Shown one piece after another: positions 9,606-19,641 of a stretch of 64,000 nucleotides of DNA; within the stretch, counting starts at the first letter, position 1; each line of letters opens with the position of its first letter. A program made the translations under genes and the position numbers. The notes under the pieces were generated by a model. That model was given only the letters and a program-made list of their open reading frames with translations. It was not told the DNA's origin and did not search any database. The DNA is from Chloroflexi bacterium AL-N1 (GTDB taxonomy: Bacteria; Chloroflexota; Chloroflexia; Chloroflexales; Roseiflexaceae), in NCBI GenBank assembly GCA_013122435.1, contig WYDT01000030.1:1-64000 (forward strand), written 5' to 3'.

Positions 9606-12062
9606 CTAACGTACGACAATCGGCAGATAGATGTCAAAGCCAGTCAAGAGGGTAAAACCCTCCGCAGCGGCTGTACCACCTGGTGTGGGAACACTTACAT
9701 CACCGCTTGCCCCGGCACCTACCACCGCTCGAATTTCGGTTGGTGAGATGACCTCAAAGGATGTGGCTGGTACGCCACCAAAACTTACCATGGTTGCGTC
9801 GGTGAAGTTGGTCCCGATGATCGTAACAGTATTGCCTTCCCGCGCTGAGGTTGGTGTAAAGTTGGTGATCGTTGGTGCAGGAATGAACGTGAAGCCAGTA
9901 TCTGTCGCGGTGCCGCTCAATGTCGTAACATTCACCTCGCCGCTTGCCCCGGCACCCACAACCACCCGGATCTCGGTGGCTGAAACGATCTCAAACGACT
10001 CGACGGCGACACCACCAAGCGTAATCTCGGTCACGTCAAAGAAGTTGGTCCCAATGATCGTGACAGTGTCGCCTGCTTTCGCCGTGGTTGGCGTAAAGCT
10101 GGTGATTGTGGGTGGGAATTGGGCTTCGACCGCGCCAATATCCATGAGATTCCGAATAATGCGTGCAAAGCCTGTACCACGTTGATCAGTTTCCGGTGCG
10201 TTGGCGCTGTTGCCTGCATCGATAGCTGGACTACCCGACCCCGGCAGGTGGGTTTCGGTATCCCCGCCGTTGTCGACGAGTGGTCCAAGTTGTGGATCGG
10301 TGTCTGCCTGATCGCCCGAGGTCGAGAGATTACAGGTGCCATCGTTCGAGATGTTGTTGCCGTCCGAAGTTACACCACCAGCACAGTTGTTGCCACCCAT
10401 CTGATTGGCCACAATCGTGTTGCTGATCGTCAGCGTGTCGTTATCGTCGCGGATGCCACCACCATCGGCAGCGGTGTTGCTGTAGATCGTGGTGGAGTTG
10501 ATCAGCGCCAGTGTGCCGGTGAGATAGCCATGGTGGTAGATGCCACCGCCACGGTCTGCAGAGGTGTTGTTGCTAATCGTGGTATTGGTGATGGTCAGAT
10601 TGTCCAATGGCGTAAACAGGACAGCCAACTCATCCTTCAGATAGATAGATTGATTGGCACAATCGTGGTAATCAGTACTTTCCACAGAGGTGGGATTATC
10701 ATTTGGCAAATTATCCCCTCTTGAGCCAAGCGCATCATCTGCCGACTCTACTGCCACATAGGCCGAGTTACCACTGGCACGGTCACTCTGTTCTACATCC
10801 GCAAACTGGATCAGAATGTTGTTATTGCCTTCATAGAGAATCGTTTGGAAGGTGATCGTTTCCGTGTCGGTATCAAAACGCACCTCGTCGTACTGTACGA
10901 TAAACTGACGGTTAGGAGCACTTCCCTGCGTTGCCACATAGATCTCCCCGCCCAGCGATGGATCAAGATCATCCCAGAAGGCAAAGATGGAGAGATTTGG
11001 TGCTGATTGTTGATCAAAACAAGCATTGCTGGATACTGTAGGGTTAAAATCTGTGGCATTCCCGTTATCGAAGTTTAGATAGCCATTACTGCTGACCGCC
11101 ACTTCGGAGAAGGTCAGGCCATAGAACACAAAATCAAAGCCTAATGTACGTGTGGCGGAGTCGTCATTCCCTAGCCCGAGTGCCGTCCCACTACCCGAAA
11201 TATCGATAAAGTTGTAGGTTGGTCCACCCAGGTCGTTGCTATCACGCACGGTGTAGCTTGGTGGGCCAAAGTGGGCCAGCCCACCACCGCTCGAATTCTC
11301 AGTCTGATTGCCGGAGAACGTACTGTTGGAGATAGCAATGCTACTCTGATCAGTACGCATCCCGCCGCCCATACTGTCAAACTCATTCTCACTGGAGAAG
11401 TTGGCATTATCCGCTACCGTGGTGCCATCGATAGACACGTTACTCTTGATAGCATCGATACCGGAGCCAGTCGCACTAGAACTTGTCCCACTTGACACTG
11501 TATTGCTAATAATCTGACTGGATGAAATAATCACTGTACTGTGGATAGAACTGATCCCACCATCGGCCCCATTTTTCCGTCCAGTAGCAGAAGTAAAGTT
11601 AAATCGGTTATCCGCAATAGTACTATCTTCGATGATTAATGTCCCATGTAACGTCCTCAGTCCACCACCATTGCCATCTACTGAAGAAGTGCTCTCCAGA
11701 ACATTCCCACTGATGGTACTCCCCTGTACAGTTAGCACACCCTCTATATTATCCAGCCCACCACCACTTGGTTCATCCCCCTCTATAACAATATTATTGG
11801 TGAAGGTACTATCGGTGACAGTTGTGGTGCCAAAGCGATTGCTGAGACCACCGCCATTCTCGCCAGAGGTGTTTCCTTCAAAGGTACTGTCCATAACGGT
11901 TGCAGTGCCACCACGGTTGCTGAAGCCTCCACCGTTTGTGCCACCACTAGTATCTGCGGTGTTGTTCGTAAAGGTGCTTTCGGTGATGCTTACCGTGCCA
12001 TTGCTATACACACCACCACCATCACCACCATAATCTGTTGTGGTGTTGTTAGAAATCGTCAT
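9606..12062 (-). CDS. Secreted parallel beta-helix/IPT protein, C-terminal part
   Basis: The 818 residues are the downstream piece of one large secreted protein. The first about 280 residues are short repeats rich in STF, GGG and NNT, typical of right-handed parallel beta-helix adhesins (polymorphic outer-membrane-protein-like). Then come a nidogen-like/FxDD block (GYLNFDNG, FAFWDDLDP, GEIYVATQG), more beta-helix, PAIDAG, and two IPT/TIG domains beginning around AGDTVTIIGTNF and EGNTVTIIGTNF. It ends DIYLPIVVR, a C-terminal LP-hydrophobic-R motif I associate with exported Chloroflexota proteins. The reading frame continues upstream without a stop to about 12200, where it joins the preceding reading frame by a 1-nt frameshift. 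Probable role: cell-surface adhesion or matrix. No start codon with a ribosome site is evident at 12062. Confidence 0.75.
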   Translation of the reverse strand: MTISNNTTTDYGGDGGGVYSNGTVSITESTFTNNTADTSGGTNGGGFSNRGGTATVMDSTFEGNTSGENGGGLSNRFGTTTVTDSTFTNNIVIEGDEPSGGGLDNIEGVLTVQGSTISGNVLESTSSVDGNGGGLRTLHGTLIIEDSTIADNRFNFTSATGRKNGADGGISSIHSTVIISSSQIISNTVSSGTSSSATGSGIDAIKSNVSIDGTTVADNANFSSENEFDSMGGGMRTDQSSIAISNSTFSGNQTENSSGGGLAHFGPPSYTVRDSNDLGGPTYNFIDISGSGTALGLGNDDSATRTLGFDFVFYGLTFSEVAVSSNGYLNFDNGNATDFNPTVSSNACFDQQSAPNLSIFAFWDDLDPSLGGEIYVATQGSAPNRQFIVQYDEVRFDTDTETITFQTILYEGNNNILIQFADVEQSDRASGNSAYVAVESADDALGSRGDNLPNDNPTSVESTDYHDCANQSIYLKDELAVLFTPLDNLTITNTTISNNTSADRGGGIYHHGYLTGTLALINSTTIYSNTAADGGGIRDDNDTLTISNTIVANQMGGNNCAGGVTSDGNNISNDGTCNLSTSGDQADTDPQLGPLVDNGGDTETHLPGSGSPAIDAGNSANAPETDQRGTGFARIIRNLMDIGAVEAQFPPTITSFTPTTAKAGDTVTIIGTNFFDVTEITLGGVAVESFEIVSATEIRVVVGAGASGEVNVTTLSGTATDTGFTFIPAPTITNFTPTSAREGNTVTIIGTNFTDATMVSFGGVPATSFEVISPTEIRAVVGAGASGDVSVPTPGGTAAAEGFTLLTGFDIYLPIVVR

Positions 12063-12166
12063 GTTGTTGAGGGTTAGTGTCCCTACTCCCGGCGTAAACC
12101 GAATCGCCAGGCTATCCGAGAGGGCAGCAGTATTGTAGCTATACTGTACCGCGTCGAGTTTGTCCT

Positions 12167-13177
12167 CTAAACCGAGGATACCAATTGTTGCATTATCACC
12201 CTGTGTCTTGTATCAGTCTCTACATCGGCGTACTGGAGTAGGATGGCGTTGCTCGTCTCAAACAGGATGATCTGGAAACGAATGGCATCGCCTCCGACGG
12301 TGACATTCTCGTACTGGGTAATAAACTGTCGGTTCGGGGCACTCCCTCGTGTCTCAACATATACATCGCCGCTACCCTGCGCGGGATCGTCCCAGAAGCC
12401 ACAGATGGCATTGAACAGGTCATCTTCAGCAGGGAGTGCTTCGTTTGTGCTGTCGGTCAAATCCCAATCGACAAAGGTCAGATATCCTTCACTGCTGACA
12501 TACACCTGATCATAGTCTTCGCCATAGTAGTCAAAGGTGAAACCAATATCTCCCAATGCCGAGCCACTATTTCCCAGACCAAGGGCCGAGCCACTCCCCG
12601 AGATATCGGTAAAACTATAGGTTGGGCCACCTACATCATTGCTGCTGCGATAGCTGTAGAGACTGTTATGAATACCACCGCCGTAGCGTGCCTGGCTGTC
12701 CTGTACCGCACTATTGTTGAGAGTCAGCGTACCTGCGTTTTTGATGGCACCACCGGTATCGCTGGCAGAGTCCGCATCACCGCCCCCAATGGTCGTATTG
12801 TTAATCGTAACATTGCCACTGTGAATGTTAAGAATGCGGTCCAGGTTGGCCGTTGCGGTAATCAGCGTGGTTGCTGATGCCACACCATTAATCGTAAGAC
12901 CGCCGCTGATGTCCAGATCGCCAGTTCGTGATGCCTGTTCGTTCACACCTGCAATCGAGAGCGTGTAGGTTTCTGCCGCCAGTGTAATCGTATCCGCGCC
13001 TGCTGCATTGTTTGCCGCAATGATCGCCTCACGTAGGGAACAGTCGCCGGAATTACAACCATCCGGGACTGGGTCGTCCGCGCGTGTCACGGTAAACGTG
13101 GCTGCGTACAACGATTCGTACCCCACCCAACCAGCGTAACCAAGCACCGCCAATACCAGCACACTTACACAGAACAA
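12167..13177 (-). CDS. Secreted beta-helix protein, N-terminal part (CSLREA type)
   Basis: This is the upstream piece of the same protein. A hydrophobic signal segment (VLVLAVLGYAGWVGY) is followed by FTVTRADD and CSLREAI, the signature of CSLREA-domain surface proteins. Beta-helix repeats and a nidogen-like block (SSEGYLTF, FWDDPAQGSGDVYVETRG) follow, the latter repeated later in the downstream piece. Near 12200 the frame breaks after YADVETDT; the alternative frame continues GDNATIGILG and runs into the downstream half. The natural start is probably ATG at 13219, which has AAAGGA upstream and lies in the same frame, but a TAA ends that reading after nine codons (about 13190). The gene thus carries two lesions. 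Translation from TTG at 13177 is possible but lacks a good ribosome site. Confidence 0.7.
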   Translation of the reverse strand: MFCVSVLVLAVLGYAGWVGYESLYAATFTVTRADDPVPDGCNSGDCSLREAIIAANNAAGADTITLAAETYTLSIAGVNEQASRTGDLDISGGLTINGVASATTLITATANLDRILNIHSGNVTINNTTIGGGDADSASDTGGAIKNAGTLTLNNSAVQDSQARYGGGIHNSLYSYRSSNDVGGPTYSFTDISGSGSALGLGNSGSALGDIGFTFDYYGEDYDQVYVSSEGYLTFVDWDLTDSTNEALPAEDDLFNAICGFWDDPAQGSGDVYVETRGSAPNRQFITQYENVTVGGDAIRFQIILFETSNAILLQYADVETDTRHRVIMQQLVSSV

Positions 13178-13442
13178 TCGAATGCTTAGTTAAAGGGGTG
13201 ACAATCGCAATGTTCTCATGCGCTATTGTCCTTTCGCTAATCAGATTCCAACTGACTCCCATCTACAGATCCACCCTCAAATATCGCGTGAGACTGCTTG
13301 ATATGCATATCGCATCACTCCGTATTCAAGCAGCCACCGTCTACAAACAGCGATGTAACATCACGTGTCTCCATCAGTGCTGCACCATTTTGCAACTTTA
13401 TAGAAACACGCGGTGTAGGTTATCTAAGAGTCAGGACACCGC

Positions 13443-16400
13443 TCATTTATCTGATTGTGCTAACTGATAAGACATTTCCGACAATGCGGACCGAAGCGCT
13501 TCGTCCAACGTTTTGCCCATGTAGGGTTGACCACGGAAGACGACCACGACACGTTTGAGTTGCGTAATCGGATTCTGCTGTGAGCGGAGGAAGATTGGCT
13601 CTACATAGAGCAGTTCGTTCCCAACCACGAGCGCAGAGGTGTGTCCACGAATAACTTCGGTCCCACGGCGATTCCACCAGGAGATCTGTTGCGAGATCGC
13701 CGGATCCTGATCGATAGCGGCGTCGGCCTGTTCAGGCCCCTGGACATAGGTGCCTTTGGGGATACGCAGCACGACCATGCGGCCATAGTCCTCGCCATCC
13801 TGATACACCATGGGGATGGCACGCAGGTTCAGGGCATTCTCCGGCGTAAACACAGCCATGGTTACAAATTGTGTTCCACTCGTGGACTCAGGGAGCAGCC
13901 CACCAGTCTCCAACAGGATCATATAGGGTTCGATGGAGAAGTCAATCGCACCGCCTGAGTCGAGAATCGGGCCAAGCACTTCGTCACCATCGTCCCACAT
14001 ATCTTCCATGTTGAAGAAGTACACCGGATCGTCCATTTGATAGACAATAAAGACATCGTCAAACTGCGTATGGAACATTTGGAGTGGATAGGTGAGTTGT
14101 TGACGCACACCTTCCGGCATCGTTTCCGAATCGGCAAAGAGTTCGGGATAAATACCAGCCCAGGTACGAATGACGGGATCATCACTAATACGATAGAGCT
14201 TGATTTCCCCCGAGTGAGCATTCACCGTCGCCTTGACAGCATCCTCCATGTAGTTGGCTGACACCACCGACTGTGGGAGTGGTGTCCGACTAACTGATTT
14301 GTCGCCGAGAGTCTCATGCTTGCTGTAGGGATACATGTCGGTGTAAGCAATACCATTGACCAGCCATTCGATCTCCCCATCAACCGGCGCCGCGTAGATA
14401 TTGGTGTCAAAGTAGAGGAAAGGTGCCATGCGTTCCAAGCGATCAAGTGGAGTGCGGTAGCACTGGAGTCTGGTCTCATCGGTGATGAGATCGCTGAACA
14501 CAAACTCAAAGAATTGTCCGCTCCGCCAACCGAAGACCAGTCGTTTGACCAGCGAGTCGAGGGGAACACCGATATTCGTATCTTCCGGAAGCGTATTGAC
14601 GGCACGTCCCTGCTCGGTGGGGTAGTCAAACTCTTCGAGGTTCCGAATATTGCTAAAGGCCATCGTGACCGCGCCTTCACCATAGTAGACCTGTTGATTG
14701 TTCACGGCTAACTCAGGAACGTCCGTACGAACGGGGATATTGCTGGACACAAATTGGGGTGCACCATCGGCGGTCGTTTGACCGATCGGTGCCATCGCCA
14801 TGCCAAAACCATGGGTGAACAACAGGAATCGTTGCCCCCACCACGTCAGCCAGGGTTTGGGCTCCAGCAATGGAATTTCGCGCACACCGCTGACAAATAC
14901 CTGTGTTTCACCATCAATTGAAAATCGTAGTGGATCAACATCAAGGAAGTTGTAGTAGGTGCGTAATTTCTGTTGCTGCTGGAAAATTTCGAGGGTTGGC
15001 CCATAGATCATGGTGTCGCCCTGGGTTTGCAGCACACGTTGTGCATAATCAGGGTCGATCTGGCGCTCAAGATAACTGGAGTAGGCTGGCCAGATCGGCG
15101 CATTGCGGACCACTGGGCTGGAGACCAGTTCATCAGCTTCCGGAAGCTCTGTGACCTGATTGTTGGGTACAAAATCGACCATCTCGATGCTGTTCAAGCC
15201 GTAGGCAGCACGAGTCGCATCGATGTGGCGTTGGATGTAGTCTAACTGCACCATCGGCTCGTTAGGCCGCACAAATATCATATCGCGTGCGAAAACCCCA
15301 CCGGCGAAGGCAAAATCAAGGGCCACCAGTGCGATGAGTGCCACCGATAATCCGCGCATTGCAGGCGTCCAGATAGCTCCATCCTGTCGCGTCACAGCTC
15401 GTCGCAACCGGTGCAGTAACACAGTCAACAGAATCGTCGCACCAATAATGAGTGCAGCGGTTAGATAAATCGCGTTCAGCGTTGAGAACAGACCAGCAAC
15501 GTCCAGATACTCTGCTCCTGTCGGAATAGCCGAGTCGGAGTTGTCTTTGTAGAGCAACCCAAAGCGGCTCAACCAAACTAACAGAGAGGCCATGATGCCG
15601 GTACTGGCCAATGCAACGAGTGTGCATGGTGTCGAAACGACCCCAAGCCATGCCACCATCCGATTGCCATGGGCCGTATGTTGTTGCTCCTGATGTGAGG
15701 CATAGGCACAGACAACTGATGCAACCAGCAAACTGATACACCCCCACAACAACGCTTGCCATGCCACTGATGTTGCTGGAAGAGAAAATATGTAAAAGCT
15801 CAGATCGATTCCAAAGATTGGGTCAGTCTGGCCAATCGGTGGGCTGTTGAAAACCAGGAATGTCAGATACTGTTGCGAGAACTGATATCCGGCAAACATC
15901 CCGGCCTGTACGGCAATGGATAGCACAATGAAGCGAGCATTGCGTGAGAGGCGATGGGCCAATGCTGGAATAGCTACTGCACTGCCAAAGAGCAGAAAGC
16001 CTGCGACAAATAGCATTGCACCTGTCGAGAAGTTTGTCCAGAACACGCTGGTCAACTGTAAGCTATCCATAAGCCAATAATCGGCCAGGAGCACCGTGAA
16101 ACGATCAAGCAGAAACAGATTGAAGAGAGCCAACGCAATCAATGTTCGCGGCCAGAGCTCATTTAGTCGTGGCATATGTGGTGTAGGGGTAACTGTTGTT
16201 GCAGTAAGTGTGTCAACGTCAACCTCTGATGTTTCTGGTGTACCATTTGTGCCTATTGACGGGCCAGCAGGCACTTGTGTCACCATACGTTGCGCCGTCG
16301 TTGTGTCATAGTGCATCTCGGAGGGCAGCGTCGGCGAAGCCTCGGTGTCACCTGTTGGTGCACGCTGGACAATATTTGGTACTATATTAGGTGGATCAGT

Positions 16401-17144
16401 AGCTGGAGGTTGCAATTGTGCTTCGATAGGTTGTGGACTTATATCGGTTGGAAAACCGCCAACTGCACGTGCGTTGATTGTGCCAACGTTACCGTTTGGA
16501 GTGCTTTGAGCCATGGTCGGTGTTGGTGGTGGCATAAGTGGGTCATAGAGTATGCTTTTAATATCCTGAAAGCTGGTCTGAATACCGCGCCACGCCACGA
16601 CTGCGACAAAGGCAAGGCCAAATGAGGCATACCGAAACACATTATCGAGGATGGCGATCGTGATGGCTTCCGGCCAACCCAGCCCGCCGATATAGAGTGC
16701 TGTTGCAAACCCCCATTCAAATTGACCGATGCCACCGGGGGTGAGGCGAATCGAGCGGGCAATATAGCTAAAAACTACACCTATTAGTAGTAGTGAAAAA
16801 TCAACATTCAAAATCACATGGTTCGATGTGAAGGCCATTGCGACAAAATACGCTGCCACATCTTCTAACCCAAAAGCAATTAAAGAGAGCAACCCAAGGT
16901 GAGACAATCGTAATGGATTCTGGGTTAACGATGCGAGGTGTGCTTTAACAGACGCAAGAAACGATGGTGCAGATTGGGCCTGGCGTGCCTGTTTGTCTGG
17001 TCGTGTCCAGAGAAAACAAACCCCGAGAATGACCAGTGCCCAGAACATTTGCATCAACCAGGCGCTCCAACCTAGCCCAAACAGACCGAAAAGGGCGAAG
17101 ACGGCGATTTCAAAGACCACAAATAAACCAAAGGCGAAGAGCAC
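13443..17144 (-). CDS. UPF0104-UPF0182 membrane protein, main part
   Basis: This 1233-residue piece begins with the second half of a UPF0104/lysylphosphatidylglycerol-synthase-type membrane domain. The family block PGGIGQFEWG is near residue 139, within several transmembrane segments. After a low-complexity Pro/Thr linker comes a full-length UPF0182 protein: an N-terminal bundle of membrane segments, then a large extracytoplasmic domain with QFFEFVFSD, NYMEDAVKATVNA and a C-terminal YMGKTLDEAL. UPF0182 proteins are about 900 residues; their function is not known. The first half of the UPF0104 domain is encoded immediately upstream in the same frame, separated only by a TAA. The GTG at 17144 has no clear ribosome site, so the whole is more likely one interrupted 1401-codon gene. 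Confidence 0.8.
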   Translation of the reverse strand: MLFAFGLFVVFEIAVFALFGLFGLGWSAWLMQMFWALVILGVCFLWTRPDKQARQAQSAPSFLASVKAHLASLTQNPLRLSHLGLLSLIAFGLEDVAAYFVAMAFTSNHVILNVDFSLLLIGVVFSYIARSIRLTPGGIGQFEWGFATALYIGGLGWPEAITIAILDNVFRYASFGLAFVAVVAWRGIQTSFQDIKSILYDPLMPPPTPTMAQSTPNGNVGTINARAVGGFPTDISPQPIEAQLQPPATDPPNIVPNIVQRAPTGDTEASPTLPSEMHYDTTTAQRMVTQVPAGPSIGTNGTPETSEVDVDTLTATTVTPTPHMPRLNELWPRTLIALALFNLFLLDRFTVLLADYWLMDSLQLTSVFWTNFSTGAMLFVAGFLLFGSAVAIPALAHRLSRNARFIVLSIAVQAGMFAGYQFSQQYLTFLVFNSPPIGQTDPIFGIDLSFYIFSLPATSVAWQALLWGCISLLVASVVCAYASHQEQQHTAHGNRMVAWLGVVSTPCTLVALASTGIMASLLVWLSRFGLLYKDNSDSAIPTGAEYLDVAGLFSTLNAIYLTAALIIGATILLTVLLHRLRRAVTRQDGAIWTPAMRGLSVALIALVALDFAFAGGVFARDMIFVRPNEPMVQLDYIQRHIDATRAAYGLNSIEMVDFVPNNQVTELPEADELVSSPVVRNAPIWPAYSSYLERQIDPDYAQRVLQTQGDTMIYGPTLEIFQQQQKLRTYYNFLDVDPLRFSIDGETQVFVSGVREIPLLEPKPWLTWWGQRFLLFTHGFGMAMAPIGQTTADGAPQFVSSNIPVRTDVPELAVNNQQVYYGEGAVTMAFSNIRNLEEFDYPTEQGRAVNTLPEDTNIGVPLDSLVKRLVFGWRSGQFFEFVFSDLITDETRLQCYRTPLDRLERMAPFLYFDTNIYAAPVDGEIEWLVNGIAYTDMYPYSKHETLGDKSVSRTPLPQSVVSANYMEDAVKATVNAHSGEIKLYRISDDPVIRTWAGIYPELFADSETMPEGVRQQLTYPLQMFHTQFDDVFIVYQMDDPVYFFNMEDMWDDGDEVLGPILDSGGAIDFSIEPYMILLETGGLLPESTSGTQFVTMAVFTPENALNLRAIPMVYQDGEDYGRMVVLRIPKGTYVQGPEQADAAIDQDPAISQQISWWNRRGTEVIRGHTSALVVGNELLYVEPIFLRSQQNPITQLKRVVVVFRGQPYMGKTLDEALRSALSEMSYQLAQSDK

Positions 17145-17153
17145 CGAGTAGGC

Positions 17154-17645
17154 TTATGGTAATGAAGCACCGACTCGATGGAGTGCTGCAGCCGCTGCTG
17201 TTTTGCCGATCTGGAAGGGCATGACCTTCTCGTAGGCTTGTCCATACATATATATCCGCGCGTGTTGGCCAAAAGAGCCCTTGATACCATAATGTTGTGC
17301 CAGGCCATGAAACTGAATGGCTTTAATCAAAAAGAAGGTCAGGAAGATGCCGATCACCACTAACACGACGACCCAACTTACTGGTTCCTGCGATTTAAGG
17401 TAGTATTCGTGGTTCGGAACGCCTTCAATAAACCCCGCCTGAACATCGGTGTAACTCACAATACCCGCATCCATGAGCAGTGCCAGAATACGTGTATTGG
17501 CCAGAATATTCCACACCCCACCTGTGTAAACCAACGCACCAAGAAGCCCTATTCCCACCAATACAGAGACGATAAAGCTGCCCAAAAAGCGTTTGGTTGT
17601 GCGATCTGAATCCGCGTTTGTACTAGCCATAGCCATAGGCTTCAA
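17154..17645 (-). CDS. UPF0104 flippase-like domain, N-terminal part
   Basis: 163 residues with three hydrophobic segments and a GQHARIYMYGQAYEKVMPF block, equivalent to the first half of UPF0104 (LPG_synthase_TM) proteins. Those are flippase-like membrane proteins linked to glycolipid or lysyl-phospholipid handling. Reading stops at TAA after GASLP, yet the same frame continues directly as AYSVLFAFG into the downstream protein, so this is the front of an interrupted gene. TTG at 17645 is chosen because AAGGAG lies 9 nt upstream; ATG codons three and five codons later are alternatives. Whether the stop is real, a sequencing error, or read through cannot be judged here. Confidence 0.75.
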   Translation of the reverse strand: MKPMAMASTNADSDRTTKRFLGSFIVSVLVGIGLLGALVYTGGVWNILANTRILALLMDAGIVSYTDVQAGFIEGVPNHEYYLKSQEPVSWVVVLVVIGIFLTFFLIKAIQFHGLAQHYGIKGSFGQHARIYMYGQAYEKVMPFQIGKTAAAAALHRVGASLP

Positions 17646-17783
17646 TGGAATAACTCCTTATACTTCAACAGATTACGAAGGTTACCCACCCTAACAATAT
17701 TATTTAGCGCCACCTTCGCTGATAGCAGACATGTCGCTCTGCTATTGACCGTTTCTACATATCGCACCGTTCAAATCAGGTCG

Positions 17784-19103
17784 TTATGCTCCAACTATCC
17801 ATTGATAGACAACAAATTCAGCGTGAACTGTGAGTAATGCCAGAAGAATGGCGATAAGTGTTACTGGGACTCCAATGACGATATATTGCGTGTATGAAAT
17901 ATGCACCCCCTTATTGCGTAAAATACGGAACCACATTAGTGCAGCAAGTGAGCCAATTGGTAACATCTTTGGCCCGAGATCACCGCCGATCAGTGCGGCA
18001 AACACCAGCATTTTTGTTTCCAAAGCAGGCATGGCCGCATCACGCACAACCCATGCCATAATGCCAGCCATTGGATGATTATTGATAACAGAAGAACAGA
18101 TGGCAGAAATAAATCCGGTTGCAAACGTCATAGAGGAGAAGTCGCCACCTGATATATTTGAAATAAGGGTGCCAATGTAATGAGTCAGGCCAACATTACG
18201 TAGCCCCATTGCAATAATAAACATACCGATCACAAAGACAATGACATCCCAACCCACTCCTTTGACGACGGGAACGATGCCATCACCTTTCCACTGCTGC
18301 ACAATTAGCAAGGTGATGGCACCTGTACAGGCAACCAGCCACGTTGGAATACCTGTAAAACTTTCACTAAAAAAGCCTAGTAGGGTGAGACCAAGCACAG
18401 TATTGCAGATGACAAGAAATCGACGGTCGTAGTTTGTGGTTGGAGCAGCACGTTGGGTGTTGTAGCGTTGTGGAATAGTGTTGCGGAACACAATGCGTAA
18501 CCCAACATAGCTAACCACTACACTTACTACTGCAGGTAAGAACATCCACAAGGCGTATTCGACGAACCCAATATCGAAGAGGCTGGCTACGATAATGTTA
18601 ATGGGGTTGCTGATAACGAACGTAGCAACAAGATTCGCGACGTAGAGAATGGCAAAATAGTAAGGGACTTTGTTTGTGTCTTGCCAGTCATCCTCTTGGA
18701 CATCCTCAATCAGATCGAAAACCAGTGGTGTAAAGAGCAACACCGCAGCATCGTTTGTGAAAATTGTACCAGCGATCGTTCCGCAGAAGAAGAGATATGT
18801 AAACAAATGACGGCCATTCCCCCGGACAACACGCGCAATCGCATGAGCAAGCAAATCAAGCATACCGGCTCGCTCTGCTGTCAATGTAATAATCATCAAA
18901 CTAACAATGGTGATAATAGGAAAGGATAACAATTGTACCGTCTCATATACCGTGTCGAGCGATACCACACCTAACAACAAGGCCAACAATGCGCCAGTGA
19001 CTGCTGCCGAAGCGTGATCAATTTTCAGCCAACCAAGGCGAGGGCGTCCAAGTGAAAGACCGACCGTTACTGCAAGGATAGAAAAAGCAAGCACGTCACC
19101 CAA
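17784..19103 (-). CDS. ArsB/NhaD-type ion permease (arsenite efflux-like)
   Basis: A 439-residue integral membrane protein with about eleven hydrophobic segments. Family blocks visible are TNDAAVLLFTPL near residue 115, NNHPMAGI near 340 and GGDLGPKMLPIGSLAALMW near 370, the last strongly ArsB-like. Length matches ArsB (about 430). ArsB exports arsenite or antimonite driven by membrane potential or with ArsA; relatives are Na+/H+ antiporters and dicarboxylate carriers. No arsR, arsC or arsA is adjacent, so arsenite transport is not proven. The start is TTG with GGAGGG 5 nt upstream. An 8-bp perfect inverted repeat (ATAGCAGA) lies 40-60 bp after the stop at 17722-17745. Confidence 0.8.
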   Translation of the reverse strand: MGDVLAFSILAVTVGLSLGRPRLGWLKIDHASAAVTGALLALLLGVVSLDTVYETVQLLSFPIITIVSLMIITLTAERAGMLDLLAHAIARVVRGNGRHLFTYLFFCGTIAGTIFTNDAAVLLFTPLVFDLIEDVQEDDWQDTNKVPYYFAILYVANLVATFVISNPINIIVASLFDIGFVEYALWMFLPAVVSVVVSYVGLRIVFRNTIPQRYNTQRAAPTTNYDRRFLVICNTVLGLTLLGFFSESFTGIPTWLVACTGAITLLIVQQWKGDGIVPVVKGVGWDVIVFVIGMFIIAMGLRNVGLTHYIGTLISNISGGDFSSMTFATGFISAICSSVINNHPMAGIMAWVVRDAAMPALETKMLVFAALIGGDLGPKMLPIGSLAALMWFRILRNKGVHISYTQYIVIGVPVTLIAILLALLTVHAEFVVYQWIVGA

Positions 19104-19641
19104 AGCATCCCTCCATCAATCTTACAAAAAATGAACATGGATATTGTGTTAGCGTACGATACGTCTAGTGATATCCTTGGGTCTCTTTTGAACCAGCAGA
19201 TATAGCAAATACAAACAACCTTTTCTATGGTGTTTGTATCGAGACATAGGAAAGAATATCAGGTCTATAAGCGATATAAAGTCGTGAATTTTATAAAAAA
19301 GTCAAACAAGGACTTTGAAGCATACTAAAGTATAGAGAGTTGTTATGGACGTATCGAGGTCTTAAAACTGTAATGTGTAACACATCACTATACGAATTGA
19401 GAAGATTGGATTTTTGTGTATTTCTTTAAAAACGTTTGCTATAAAAATTATTGGAAAACAGAAAATAGAGCATGTAAAAGTAATTATTTTTGTGACAAAA
19501 ATATTTCATGCAAACATAATAGAAAATAGAATTAAAGGCATAATTTATCAAAAAAATATCACGAGTGTGTTATATAATACATTACAACTTTTGAATATGT
19601 AAGTTGTATATTCTGTTAATTATGAAACAAAGGAGTTAAAT
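19104..19641. other. AT-rich intergenic region, no gene seen
   Basis: This 538-bp stretch is much richer in A and T than its neighbours and separates a minus-strand permease gene from a plus-strand lipoprotein gene, so it should hold two divergent promoters. A 62-codon plus-strand reading frame at 19414-19602 has no ribosome site and AT-driven composition; I do not regard it as a gene. No tRNA or clear terminator was seen. Confidence 0.5.

Noticed and set aside
9631-12033. Several plus-strand frames of 70-200 codons opposite the beta-helix gene
   Set aside because: They are antisense shadows of a strongly repetitive coding sequence, rich in Pro/Ser/Val as expected from its complement.
19414-19602. 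62-codon plus-strand frame in an AT-rich gap
   Set aside because: Composition is explained by AT content and there is no Shine-Dalgarno sequence.
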